DNA of 64,000 nucleotides from contig NC_087156.1 of assembly GCF_035594125.1 (NCBI RefSeq), positions 10,581,600 through 10,645,599 of the forward strand. The letters run 5' to 3'. The position numbers and the translations under genes were made by a program. Below the pieces are notes generated by a model that worked only from the letters and a program-made list of their open reading frames with translations, was not told where the DNA came from and made no database searches. The stretch comes from Scylla paramamosain. Lineage: Eukaryota; Arthropoda; Malacostraca; Decapoda; Portunidae. Shown here one piece after another: positions 44,331 through 58,955 of this stretch (its first letter is position 1; each line of letters begins with the position of its first letter).

Positions 44331-45209
44331 TGAGTGTTTTCCTGGATATCAGGCACCGAAGCCCTATAAAGAATGGAAAGCACCATATATGAGAATGGAA
44401 AACAACCTTACCAAAAAGGAGTATTTTGTGTGTTTTTGAGATTCTTACGTACAAAAACGCCAAAATACAAACGAAAGAAAATTACGAGAAAAGTGTATTT
44501 TGAGTGTTGTAAGTTTCTTAGATACCATACCGCTAAAATTCATGAATAGCACTCTATATCTAGAAGCAGAACAACATTACCAAAAACGAGTATTTTGAGT
44601 TCATTTATTATTGTTAATTACGAAAACACCAAAAAATGCATGCAAAACATCCTTTATGGAAAAGGAAACGAGATAAAAAAACACTTATCTTTTGAGTATT
44701 TATGAGCGTGATACGCACCATAATGCTAAAAAAAAACTATGGAAAGCAACCTATATTGGAAAAAAAAGAAAATTAACAGAAAAACATCTCCTTTTAGAAT
44801 TTTTGAGCTACTTAAGTATCAAAAGGATAAAACGCTTCCAAAACACCCTTAAGGAAAAAGAAAACATTACCAAAAAAATAAATATTTGGAGAGTTTTTGA
44901 GTTTGTTACGCAGAAAACGCTAAAATACGAGGAAAGTATCTTCTATTGGGAAAGGAAATGACGCTAGAGAAACGTGTATTAAGATTTTTTTTTTTTTTAC
45001 TCAACAAAACGCTAAAATGGATGAATAGCAATTTATATGTTAGGTATCAAAGCGATAAAACAGATGAATTGCACTCCGTATGGACAAACAGAAAAAAAAT
45101 ATATAAAAAAAGTGCATTTTGAGTGTTTTTAACGGTTAAGTACCTAAATACAAAAACGCATCAAACAAAAAAACGGGGAAAGAAAAAAAAACACTGAAAG
45201 TATCTTTAT
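44331..45209 (-). repeat. Satellite array, inverted block 3, first part
   Basis: Reverse-complement monomers begin at gagtgttttcctgg (D reversed) and run to the Jockey-like piece at 45.2 kb. The whole inverted block extends to about 53290, with mobile-element sequence inside it. Confidence 0.85.
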
Positions 45210-45789
45210 ATGGCTTATGGACCTGATGGGGTCCCTCCTATTGTTCTACGAAACTCTGCCTCCGTGCTTGCACCTTGCCTAGTCAAACTCTTTCAACTCT
45301 GTCTGTCGACATCTACCTTTCCTTCTTGCTGGAAGTTTGCCTACATTCAGCCTGTTCCTAAAAAGGGTGATCGTTCTAATCCCTCAAACTACCGTCCTAT
45401 TGCTTTAATTTCCTGCCTATCTAAAGTTTTCGGATCTATCCTCGACAGGAAGATTCTTAAACATCTATCACTTCACAACCTCTTATCTGATCGCCAGTAT
45501 GGGTTCCGTCAAGGCCGCTCTACTGGTGATCTTCTGGCTTTCCATACTGAGTCTTGGTCATCCTCCTTTAGAGATTTTGGTGAAACTTTTGCTGTTGCCT
45601 TGTATATATCAAAAGCTTTTGATAGAGTCTGGCACAAAGCTTTGATTTCCAAACTACCCTCCTACGGCTTCTATGAATACTGTAACTTCATCTTAAGTTT
45701 CCTTTCTGACCGTTCTATTGCTGCTGTGGTAGACGGTCACTATTCTCCTAAATCCATTAACTGTGGTGTTCCTCAGGGTTCTGTCCTGT
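45210..45789 (+). pseudogene. Jockey-like retrotransposon, RT N-terminal half
   Basis: An open frame of 193 codons begins AYGPDGVPP (RT fingers) and continues through PVPKKGDRSNPSNYRPIAL, LSDRQYGFRQGRSTGDLL, SKAFDRVWHKAL and GVPQGSVL. It stops abruptly where the conserved LSPTLF should follow, because the sequence switches to antisense 5' UTR of the same family. It overlaps in content with the 24.1-25.0 kb fragment (from FRDFGETFA on) but is a different copy with small deletions (for example SPKSIN for SSPKCIN). The catalytic ADD box is lost with the truncation. Confidence 0.9.
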
Positions 45790-45953
45790 AGAGGGCAGGC
45801 TGTGACTACCCCTTTCTGTTGTGAGAGACAAAGGGAAACGTTCAGTGAGGTCACAGGTGGGTTTAATGATAAGTTCACAGCACCCCCTGAACAGTGCTTT
45901 AGACCTCACTGGGAGTAATTATCGTTTCGGCAGATGTCTACTGCTTCCTCCTA
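45790..45953 (-). mobile_element. Jockey-like retrotransposon 5' UTR, inverted against the RT piece
   Basis: About 164 bp match the 5' end of the element at 58650-58817 (shared words include cagcaccccctgaacagtgc and gggagtaattatcgtttcgg). There it is in register with the endonuclease frame on the minus strand, so it is 5' UTR. Here it is fused tail to tail with RT in the opposite orientation. Confidence 0.85.
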
Positions 45954-48019
45954 TAAAGAAAATAGCATTACCAAAAAGATGTTTTTTGAGTATTTTCAGC
46001 TACGTACGCACCAAAAAGCTAAAGCGCCTACAAAACATCGTTTTATGGATAAAAAGAATAGCATTACCATAAAGAAGTATTTTCATTGTTTTTGAGCTTG
46101 TTACGTAAAAAAGGCCAAAATGCATGCAAAGTGCCCTATATAGGGAAAACAAAAGAAATTACGAGAAGTGTGAATTTTGTGTGTTTTGAGCTATTTAAGT
46201 ACCAAATCGCTAAAAAGCATGAATAGCACTCTATATGTAGAAAAAGAACGTTATCAAATAAAGTGTATTTTGAGTATTTTTCACAATATTAGGTACCAAA
46301 ACGCCAAAATGCATGCAAAGAACTTCGTATGGACAAACGTAATTCCTTTACCAGAAAGATAAAATTAATTTACTCTATATGGTAAAAAAAAAAATAAATA
46401 AATAAAAATAAATAAATAAATAAAAATAAATAAATAGAATAAAAATAATAATATGAATAGAATCGTGTCCTTTGAGTGTTTTTGAGCGTTTTAGGCATTT
46501 AAACATTAAAAAAAAACATGAAAACCATCTTTTATGGGAATACAAAACAACATTACCAAAAACGTATGTTTTCAATGTTTAGGAGCTTCTTCCTTACCAA
46601 AATGCTAAGAGGCATGCTAAACTTTCTCATGTAGAAAGAATAACATCACCGAAAATGTGTTTTTTGAGTATTTTTTACTTTCTTAGGAACATAAAGGTCA
46701 AAATGCATGCAAAGTACTTTATATAATAAAACAAAAACGATATTATCAGAAAACTGTATTATATGAGTATTTTTTATTTTTTTTATTCTTAAGTACCAGA
46801 GTGATAAAACGCGTGAACAGCATTTAATATGGAGAAACACAACATTACGAAAAACGTGTATTTTGTGTTTTTCACATTGTTAGGTGCCAAAAACGCCAAA
46901 ATGCATTCAAGGCAGTATATGTGAGAAAACATAATGTCAATACCAGAAAAGTATCTATTGAGTGTTTATGAGCGTGTTAGGCACCAAAACACTAAAAAAG
47001 CTTGGAAAGTTCCCTATATGGGAATACAAATAAACATTAACAAAAACGTTTTTTTTTTGTGTGTGTGTTTTTAAGCAGCACGCTCAAACGTACGCAAAAC
47101 ACTCTTTATGGATAAATAGAAAAAAAAATTACAAAAATCGTTGATTTTAAGTGATAATAAACACCGAAAGAGATAAACGCCAAAATTCATACAAAGTAAC
47201 CTATTTTGGGGAACGAAACGATATTACCAGAAACGTGTATAATGAGTGCTTCTAAGCTTCTTAATTCCCAAAACCTGAAAACGCATGAAAAGCATTCTAT
47301 ATTGAGAAACAAAAAAAAAAGTGTATTTTAAGTGTTTTCATCTTGTTAAGTACCGAAACGCCAACATGGAAACAAAGCAAATAATTTGAAGAAACATAAC
47401 ACTGTTACCAAAAAAAACGTGTATTGTGTGTTTCACTGAGTTAGGTATCAAACCCCCAAAATGCATGCAAACCACTCTATATGGGGAATCGAAAAGATAT
47501 TATGAGAAACGTGTATAATGAGTGTTTTTGAGCTTATGTACCAAAACGCAAAAACGCATGATTAATACATGTACTGTATATGGAGTATATAAGAACAACA
47601 TTATCAAAAACTTGTGTTATGAGTGTTATTCACATTGCTATGTACAAAAACGCGAAAAATCATGCAAAGTATATGGAATAACGAAAAGACATTATGAGAA
47701 AAGTGTAGTATGAGTGTTTTTGAGCTTCTAAGGTTAGAAAAAAAATCAATAGGAGAGACAGAAAATGGAGAAACAGAATAACATTACCAAAAACCTGTAT
47801 TTTGTGTTTTTTACAATGTCAGTTACCAAACTGCAAAAATGCATGGAAAGTACCCTATATGGGGAAAAGAAAAAAAACGTGTCTTTTGAGTGTTTTTTTT
47901 TTAGCTATTTACGTACCAAAATGCTAAAGCCCATGCATAACACACTTTATAGAGAAACTCAATAACTTTACCAAAAATGTGTATTTTCAATGTTTCAAAT
48001 TGTTACGTAGAAAACATCA

Positions 48020-48512
<493 letters not shown>

Positions 48513-49090
48513 TTATTTACCAAAACACTAAAACGCATGCAAAAACTCCATTAATTGAGACGCAGAGTAACATTACCAAAAACAAGTGTTATGGGTGTTT
48601 TTGAGTTTGTTACATGCATAAACGTCAACAAGCATGCAAAGTACCTTATATGGGAAAACGAAAGAACGTTACGAGAAACGTGTATTAGGAATGTTTTTGG
48701 TTTTCTTAGATATCAAAATGCGAAAACGTGTTGAATAGCACAACATTACCAAAAAACGTGTATTTTGACTGTTTTTTTTTTTTTTTTTACATTGTTAGGT
48801 ACCAAAACCGTTTTTAAGGTAAAACATTTTTAGGGAAAAGAATCGACATTACCAGAAACGTGTCTTTTTAGCATTTTTTTTTGGGTGGGGTTTAGGAATC
48901 AAAACGCTAAGATGCATGGAAAACACTGTATTTGGGAATACAAAACAACATTACCAAAGAGGTATCTTTTGTGTATTATGAGTTTCTTACGTACCAAACG
49001 CTAAAACTCATGCAAAACACCAATTATGGAGAAAGAGAATAACATTACCAATAATGTGTATTATGAGTGTTTTTGAGCTTGTTAGGTAAC

Positions 49091-49120
49091 AAGTCATTAG
49101 GTAAAGGCAAAACACAGGCA
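49091..49120. other. Filler sequence between satellite and telomeric tract
   Basis: About 30 bp (aagtcattaggtaaaggc, then aaaacacaggca) fit neither the satellite nor the telomeric repeat. Short filler is common at repaired breaks. Confidence 0.5.
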
Positions 49121-49153
49121 ACCTAACCTAACCTAACCTAACCTAACCTAACC
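49121..49153 (-). repeat. Interstitial telomeric repeat, (TTAGG)n on the minus strand
   Basis: Thirty-three bases hold six perfect tandem CCTAA units plus partial ends. TTAGG is the ancestral arthropod telomere motif and is used in decapods. The tract sits exactly at the left edge of duplication copy 2. Its orientation puts the G-rich strand on minus. Confidence 0.85.
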
Positions 49154-49627
<474 letters not shown>

Positions 49628-49631
<4 letters not shown>

Positions 49632-50305
49632 CATTTGTTAAGCCGTAAGACATCCATGAAGTCCGTTGCGAACTGGTGTGTAGGGATTAAGGCTTTCATT
49701 TCGTGAAGGGAGTTAATTTCAGCTGCAAATCTAAGACCCACCTTGGATGCTAGTACCATGAGGTCAGTTTGACTCTTACCCCCAAAAATGTTCAAGAAAT
49801 TTTTCTTGAAATTTGCATAACTAGTCCCTATTTCAAGCGGACTAAAAGCGCTGGTATTCATCATGCGTGCTGCTTCCCCAGCCAATTTAAACCTGACGAA
49901 AGAGATCTTGTCTTCATCGGTGATAGTATTTGATCTTGTCATAACATTCTCACACAAACGGATGAAATCATGAGCCCTTTCTTGCGGGTTTTCTCCGCGA
50001 AATGCTGATATTGTTTCAGGAATAGGAAGTACCTTAAGTGTAGTACATGCATGCAAGGCATGAGAAGAGCCAGTGCAGGCTGAAGCAGAAGCATTAGAAT
50101 TAGACATGGTTGCTGCTGATAATGATGTGTATTTATTCCCTGATCTTGTAATCAACACGTTTCCGTCCTCATGAGGCACGGTATTTTCCACTGTAGTGGG
50201 TTTTAGTTCCGTTGATAATGCTTCTGATGAGCTAGTATCACTATTTTCCGCTTGGAAATGACACTCCAGTTCATAAATTTCAGCTAACTTCTTAGCTTCA
50301 CCCAT
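49628..50305 (-). pseudogene. gag: gag N-terminal part, second provirus copy
   Basis: About 226 codons stay open from the start MGEAKKLAEIYELECHFQ through FRGENPQERAHDFIRLCE, ITDEDKISFVRFKLAG, SYANFKKNFLNIFGGK to RLNKW. After that the frame runs into satellite. Unlike the full-length provirus it has no 10-bp deletion, so it shows the ancestral reading of that region. The zinc-knuckle end is missing. Confidence 0.88.
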
Positions 50306-51376
<1,071 letters not shown>

Positions 51377-52001
51377 TGTTCCAGAGTGGTTTTGAATTAT
51401 CAATTACCGCTGGACACTGTTCATTAGTTTCTTACCTTTGTATAATAGGTAAAGTCACTCTTGGTGTGTTTCTGTGGTTTTCAGGTGAATGTCAAAGGTG
51501 AACGTATAAAAATATGTATATTTAGATATTTGTACAGCGTTACAGCCTGGCAAGAGACTGCCGGAGCCGGCACAAGGAACACTTAGCGCCTTCAAAAAGT
51601 GCTGACAGTAGAAATAGGGGCGGGTTGACCGCACTCACAGTACATGAATATATTTATAATTATAACTCTCTAATTACATAAATAAGGCAAGGGAAAAGCT
51701 ACTTATAGCTAAGAATAATACATGCCAAAATACATTAGGGAGAAATTAATTATGGAGAATACTTAGATACTATGATGTTGGTGCTACCGATTACTTATCG
51801 ATGGCAATAAAAAGAGTATGGAAAGTTCCATGGTGTGTGTGTGACGTAGGGTGGCGTGATCATATCCGCCTCACCCTTATCCGCCAACACCCAGTATCCA
51901 CACTTATGCAGATATGTATACATACACTTACTTATATTGCTAATCAGGCAAGGCATTGTAAATACAATACATATTATTATTAATTATGTGACACCGTTAC
52001 A
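51377..52001 (-). repeat. 5' LTR of the truncated provirus (625 bp)
   Basis: The ends are TG and CA as in the other LTRs. It lacks about 55 bp between two gtacag words (deleted between direct repeats) and has only five TG units at 51834-51843. Its 3' flank on the + strand, gtatcctat, is satellite-like. Confidence 0.92.
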
Positions 52002-52130
52002 GTATCCTATTTTTTTATATTTTGAGGGTTTTTCCCATTTTTTGTTACCTAACGCCTAAATGCATTCAAAGCCACTCATATATTTCCCTCTGTACATTTT
52101 CAGTTTTTAAACTGCCTTAATAATAAACCG

Positions 52131-52188
<58 letters not shown>

Positions 52189-53290
52189 GGGGAAACGAAA
52201 CTTCCAGAAATGTGTCTTTGGAGTGTTTTTCAGCGTGTAAGGCATGAAAACGCTAAAAAGCATAGAAATCAATATATATGGAAAAAAAAAAAACATTAGC
52301 AAAACACGTGTCTTTTGAGCGTTTTTTTATCTAATTACGTGCCAAAAAGCTACAACGCATGCAAAACACTCTTTATGGAGAAACAGAATAACTTTACAAA
52401 AATAAGTATTCTGTGTATTTTTTGAGTTTCTTACGTAGAAAAACGCTGAAATGTATGCAATGTACCCTATATGGGGAAAAGATAAGACATTACGAAAAAT
52501 GTATGTTTTCTTTTTTTTTGTTTGTTTCTAGGTACTAAATCATATAAAAATATGCCAAAATGCATTCTATGTATCCTATATTGCTAAAGAAAAGGCCATT
52601 ACGAGTAACGTGTGTTATGAGTGTTTTTGATCTTAGCTATGAAAAAGACTAAAGCGGATGAATAACACTCTATATGGGGAAAAAAAAAAAAACATTACAA
52701 GAAAGCACCCTATATGGGGAAAGGAAGCGAGATTTTCAGATATGTGTTTTTTTGATTATTTATTAACGTGCTAGGCACTGAGTGTTTATGACCGTGCTAG
52801 GCACGGGAATATGGAAAACACCCTATACGTAAAAACAAAGCAACTTTACCAAAAACGTCTCTTTTTCATCGCTTTTTGAGCTACTTACCAAAATGCTAAA
52901 ACGTATGTAAAACGTCCTTTATGGAAAAAAGAATATATCTTTACTAAAAACGTTTATTTTGAGTGTTTTTAAGCTTGTTACATAGAAAAATGACAAAATA
53001 TATGCAAAGTACTCTACATGGGGAAATGAAAAGACATTACGGGAAACGAGTATTGAGATTTTTCAACATCTTTGGTACCAAAACGATAACACGCCTGAGT
53101 AGTACTCTATATGGAGGAAAAGGAACAACATTACAAAAAAAAAAAAAGTGTATTTTGAGTATTTAACATTATTAGATACCAAAATGCGAAAACGCATAGA
53201 AATTTCACATATATGGGGAAACGAAAAGACATTTTTAGATTCATGTATTATGAATGTAAAAAAAAAAAGAGAAAGGAATAAAAGTAAATA
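52002..53290 (-). repeat. Satellite array, inverted block 3, last part
   Basis: Reverse-complement monomers continue after the provirus remnant (tattttgagggtttttccc is an E monomer reversed). The orientation returns to forward at about 53290 (gactttttgggaatgttg). Confidence 0.84.
52085..52188. repeat. Foreign tail with (ATT)n, possible retroposon 3' end
   Basis: Words such as aaactgccttaataataaac do not fit the satellite and lead into about 50 bp of (ATT)n with one ATC. A short unique stretch ending in a trinucleotide array is typical of some arthropod retroposon 3' ends. No coding part is present. Confidence 0.4.
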
Positions 53291-53944
53291 ATAAAAAGAC
53301 TTTTTGGGAATGTTGTTTTGTTTTGACATATAGGATGCTATTCACGCATTTTAGCGTTTTTTTTTTTTTTACTTAGAATGTCAGTAACGCTCATAATACA
53401 AGTTTCCAGTAATATCGTTTTGTTCCACCATATAGGCACTTTGCATGTATTTTCCCGTTTCTGTACCTAACAAGGTAAAAAACACATTTTTGGTAATGTT
53501 ATACTGTTTTATCATAAAGGGTGTGTTGCATGCGTTTTAGTGTTTCGGTAGGTAAGATGCTCCAAAAACCCTCAAAAGGCACCTATTTGCTAATGTTACT
53601 TTGTATTCCAGTAAAGAGTGCTTTTTATGCAGTTTAAGATTTGGTGCCTAACGCTCTCAAAAACACTCAAAAGGCACATTTCTGGTAATGTTTCCTTTAT
53701 CTGTATAAGAGGCTTTGCATACATTTAGGCGTTTTGGTACCTAACAATGTGAAAAAAAAAACTACACGTTTTTGGTCATGTTGTTCTGTTTCTCCACAAA
53801 GAGTGCTATTCATACGTTTTAGCATTTTGATACCTAAGAAGCTCAAAAACACTCATAATACACGTTTCTCGTAATGTCTTTTCATTTTTTTCATATAGTG
53901 CACTTCCCATGCATTTTCCCACTTAATAACCTGAAAAAAATTCA

Positions 53945-54090
<146 letters not shown>

Positions 54091-54220
54091 ATTTTATCAT
54101 TTACAGTACTTTGCATGCATTTTGGCATTTTGGTACCTAACAATGTAAAAAAAAAAAAACCTGGATTTTGGTACCTAGCGAGCTAAAACACACTTTCAAT
54201 ACACGTTTTTCGCAAAGCTA

Positions 54221-54443
<223 letters not shown>

Positions 54444-57400
54444 CAAATTACGTGCTTTCGACTTTGGCATTTTCGCATCTAGCAAAGTTGAAAACACTCT
54501 AGACACGTTTTTGGTAGTCTTCTGTTTCACCGTATAGAGTGCTTTTGACGCTTTTTAGCGTTTTTTTTTTTTTTTTTTTTTACATATAAAGGTAATTAAT
54601 TAACACTCATCATACACGTATCCATAATATCGTTTTATTTCACCATATAGGGTACTTTGCCTTTATTTTGCCGTTTATATGCTTAACAAGTTCAAAAATA
54701 TATTTTTGGCAATGTTTTTCTATTTCTCCATAAAGGGCGTTTTACATACGTTTTAACGTTTCGGTACGTAAGAAACTCAAAAGCACTAAAAACGACGCCT
54801 ATTTAGTGATATTTTGCATTCCAATACATGGTGCTTTCCATTCATTTCAGGCTTTTAGTGCCTAACATGCACCAAAACACCAAAAATATATATTTCTTGG
54901 AATTTCTTTTCGTTTTAGGCGTTTTGGTGAAATAATGTAAAAAAATCCTCAAATTAAACGTTTTGGGTAATGTTCTGTTTCTCCATACAGAGTGTTAAGT
55001 CGTTTTCGCGTTTTAGTAGCCAAGAAGCTCAAAAACGCTGATAATACACACGTTTCTTTTAATGTCTTTTCCTTTCTCGATATAGAGTACCTTGAGTGCA
55101 TTTTGGAAATTTTTTTTTCTACGTAACAAGCTCAAAAAAAAAAAAAAACATTCAAAATATTTCTTTTAGTAATTTTTTTTTTTTTGTTTCTCTATAAAGA
55201 GTGTTTTGCTTGCGTTTTACCGTTTTGGTAAGTTAAGAAGCTCAAAAATACTCAAGAAAAACGCTTATTATAATGCTGTTTTCTTTTTCCATATAAGGTG
55301 CATTTATTTATTTATTTATTTTTATTTATTTTTTTTTCTTTTAGCGTTTTGGTGCTTAATACGCTCATAAACACTCAAAACACACGTTTCTGGAAATATC
55401 GTTTCCTTTCCCCATAGAGGGTGCTTTGAATGCATTTTGGCGTTATGGCACGTAACAATTTGAAATATATCTAAAATTCACGTTTTTGGTAATGTGCTTT
55501 TCATGCGTTTTAGCGATTTGGTACATAAGAAGCTCAATAACATACACGTAATACACGTTTCTCGTAATGTTTTCTCTTTTCCTCATATATGGTATTTTGC
55601 GTGCATTTTGTCGTTTTTGTATGTAACAAGCTCAAAACCACTCGAAATACTTGTTTTTTGGTAATGTGATTTTTTTTTTTTGCATAAAAGATGTTCTGCA
55701 TTTGTTTAATCGTTTTAATAGATAATAATAAGAAAAATAATCAAAATATGTTTTCCGTAATGTTTTTCGTATTTCCATATATGTTGACTTCCACGCTAAA
55801 AGCATGGAAATCACCTGTCTCTCTTATTGAAGCGTTTTTTTTTTTTTTTCGTTTTCTAACCTTAGAAGCTCAAAAACACTAATAATACACTCGTAATGTC
55901 TTTTTCGTTATTCCATATAGGATACTTTGCATGAATTTTCGCGTTTTTTTTTTTTGTACATAACAATGTGTAAAACACTCATAACACAAGATTTTGGTAA
56001 TGTTGTTCTTATATACTACTTATACAGTATTAGTCATGCGTTTTTGCGTTTTGATACATAAGAAGCTCAAAAACACTCATTGTACACTTTTCTCATAATA
56101 TCTTTTTGATTGCCCCTATAGAGTGGTTTGCATGCAATTTGGGGTTTAGTACCTAACGAGGTGAAACACACTTACAATACACGTTTTTTTGGTAACATTT
56201 TTGTTTCTTCAAATCACTTGCTTTGTTTCCATTTTTGTCGTTTCGGTACTTAACAAGGTGAAAACACTCAAAATACATGTTTTTTTTTTTTCTCAATACA
56301 GAAAGCTTTTCATGCGTTTTCAGGATTTGGGAATATCGTTTCATTTCCCAGTATAGGGTACTTTGCACGAATTTTGCCGTTTATCTCTCTTGCCGTTTAT
56401 TACCACTCAAAATCCACGATTTTTGTAATATTTTTCCGTTTATCCATAAAGAGAGTTTTTGCATGCGTTTGAGCGTGTTGGTGTGGAAGAAACTTAAAAA
56501 CGCACAAAAAAACCCGTTTTTCTTAATGTTTATTTGTATTCCTATATAGGTGTTTTCCATGCTTTTAAGTGTTTTGGTGCCTAACACGCTCATAAACACT
56601 CAAAGATACGTTTCTGGTATTGACATTTTGTTTTCTCATATATAGTGTCTTGCATGTATTTTGCCGTTTTGGCACCTAACAATGTGAAAACTCAACGTAC
56701 ATTTTTATCGTAATGTTGTTCTGTTTTTCCATATTGAATGCTGTTCACGCGTTTTAGCATTTTGATACCTGAGAATATGAAAAAAAAAAAAAACTCACAT
56801 GATACACTCTTCTGACAATATCGTTTTTGTTTTATCATATAAAGTACTTTGCATGTATTTTGACGTTTATGTTCCTGAGAAGATAAAAAAAAAAATAATA
56901 AAAAAAGCATTTTCGGTGATGTTAATCTCTTTCTTCATAAGAAAATTTAGCATAAGGTGGTTTTCATGCTTTTTAACAAGTTTAAGTGCCTAAAACGTTC
57001 AAAATCGCTCAAAAGACAAAATTCTATTCATATTATTTATTTTTTTTTTACCATATAGAGAAAATTATTTTCATTTTTTGGGCTTTGCAACCTAACAAAG
57101 TGAAAAATAAAAACACTCAAAATAAACTTTTATAGTAATGTTGTTCTCTTTCTTCATATAGAGTGCTATTCACGCATTTTAGAGTTCTTGTACATAAGAA
57201 TCTCAAAAACACTCATACATATTTCTCAAAATGTCCTTTCCTTTCACCATTTAGGGTGCTTTACATACATTTAGGCGTTTTGGTGCTTAAATATGTAAAA
57301 AAAAAGACTCAAAACAGATGTTTCTGGAAATGTTCTTTTTCTCCATATTCATGCGTTTGAGCGTTTTGCTATTTTAGAAGCTCAGAAACACTTGTAATAC

Positions 57401-57926
57401 ACGTTTCTTGTAATATTGTTTCATTTCTGAAATACTGTACAGTATTTTGGTATTTTTGTACGTAACAAGCTTAAAAAACTGAAATACACGTTTTTTTATA
57501 ATGTTACTTTGTTTCTCCATAAACGATGTTTTCAAGGTTTTTTCGCGTTTCGGTAAGTCACAAGCTCAAAAGTACAAAACACTCAAAAGACACATTTTTT
57601 TTTTGTTAGTTCGTTTGTTTCCCAATATAGGCTGCTTTCTATGTATTTTAGCGTTTGGAACTAACAAAAAAAAAATAAATAAAAATAAAAATAAAAATAC
57701 CTTTCTGGTAATGTAGTTGCGTTTGTCCACACGAAGTGCTTTGTATGGAATTTGGCGTTTTGGTACCTATATTATGAAAAACACTCAAAATACACTTTAT
57801 TTGGTAATGTTCTTCTTCTACATAAAAAATGCAATTCATTCTTTTTAGCGTTTTGGTATCTAAGAAGCTCAAACACACACAAAACACACAATTCTCGTAA
57901 TTTCTTTTGTTTTCCCCATATATGGC

Positions 57927-58817
57927 TTTTTTTTTTTTTTATGTAGGAAGGACGCTGGGCAAGGGCAACAAAAATCCAATAAAAAAATATGCCCACTGAA
58001 ATGCCAGTCCCATAAAAGGGTCAAAGCAGTGGTCAAAAATTGATGAATAAGTGTCTTGAAACCTCCCTCTTGAAGGAATTCAAGTCATAGGAAGGTGGAA
58101 ATACAGAAGCAGGCAGTGAGTTCCAGAGTTTACCAGAGAAAGGGATGAATGACTTAGAATACTGGTTAACTCTTGCGTTAGAGAGGTGGACAGAATAGGG
58201 GTGAGAGAAAGAAGAAAGTCTTGTGCAGCGAGACCGCGGAAGGAGGGGAGGCATGCAGTTAGCAAAATCAGAAGGGCAGTTAGCATGAAAATAGAGAAAG
58301 TAGGAGGGAACAGAAAAGGGGCTACTGTCAGTTGCCTCAGACACCTGAGTTTCAGTGAGGAAAAGAAGATGAGGTTTAGAAGAGGAGAGGTGGTGTTCTA
58401 CAGATTGAAAATTAGATCTTAGACCGCAAATGTTGCAGAAGTTAATGAAAAAAAAAGTTGAGGGGGGGTGTCAAGACACTTAGGGTCGTCGACAGAAAGG
58501 CAGTCCAACCTGGGGACATTTATGGTCCCCTCCCCAGATTGGGACTCCGAGGCTGGTGTAGGAGTCCCCATGATGATTTTAAAATTTTTGAGTGAAGGGT
58601 GTGTGTGTTATTAGGTGCTTGTAGTTTTGTGTGGAGGAAGAGAGTTGTCTTTAGAGGGCAGGCTGTGACTGCCCCCTTGTGTTGTGAGACACAAAGAGAA
58701 ACGTTCAGTGAGGTCACAGCAGGGTTTAATGATAAGTTCACAGCACCCCCTGAACAGTGCTTTAGACCTCACTGGGAGTAATTATCGTTTCGGCAGGTGT
58801 CTACTGCCTCCTCCTGG
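57927..58817 (-). mobile_element. Short internally deleted Jockey-like retrotransposon with both ends
   Basis: In element orientation this has a 5' UTR (58817 to about 58572), a coding start ATG at 58571 (MGTPTPASESQSGEG), the endonuclease N-terminus (NICGLRSNFQSVEHHL, LLFLTETQVSEATD), then a direct jump to the RT C-terminal end (YFHANCPSDFANC to SRHLFINF), a 3' UTR and a poly-A (14 T at 57927-57940). The catalytic endonuclease core and nearly all of RT are deleted. The join falls at a word shared by both sides (ctattttcatg), suggesting microhomology. A run of 9 A (+ strand, 58448-58456) shifts the frame before the endonuclease. Such nonautonomous derivatives depend on a full-length partner. 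Confidence 0.87.
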
Positions 58818-58835
58818 CATATGCATATATGCATG

Positions 58836-58955
<120 letters not shown>

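Noticed and set aside
46385..46440. (AAAT)n patch as a retroposon tail
   Set aside because: There is no unique sequence or coding remnant beside it; it fits an A-run expansion within a monomer.
49081..49100. Local slippage of the satellite's own ttagg word as the source of the telomeric tract
   Set aside because: The nearby satellite (gttaggtaac) has TTAGG on the + strand while the tract has CCTAA on the + strand, and filler separates them. It is not fully excluded, since forward E monomers contain acctaac.
58186..58741. Plus-strand ORF 58186-58422 and minus-strand ORF 58520-58741 in the Jockey-like element
   Set aside because: The first is antisense of the element's coding strand. The second is mostly 5' UTR in a frame that does not lead into the endonuclease.
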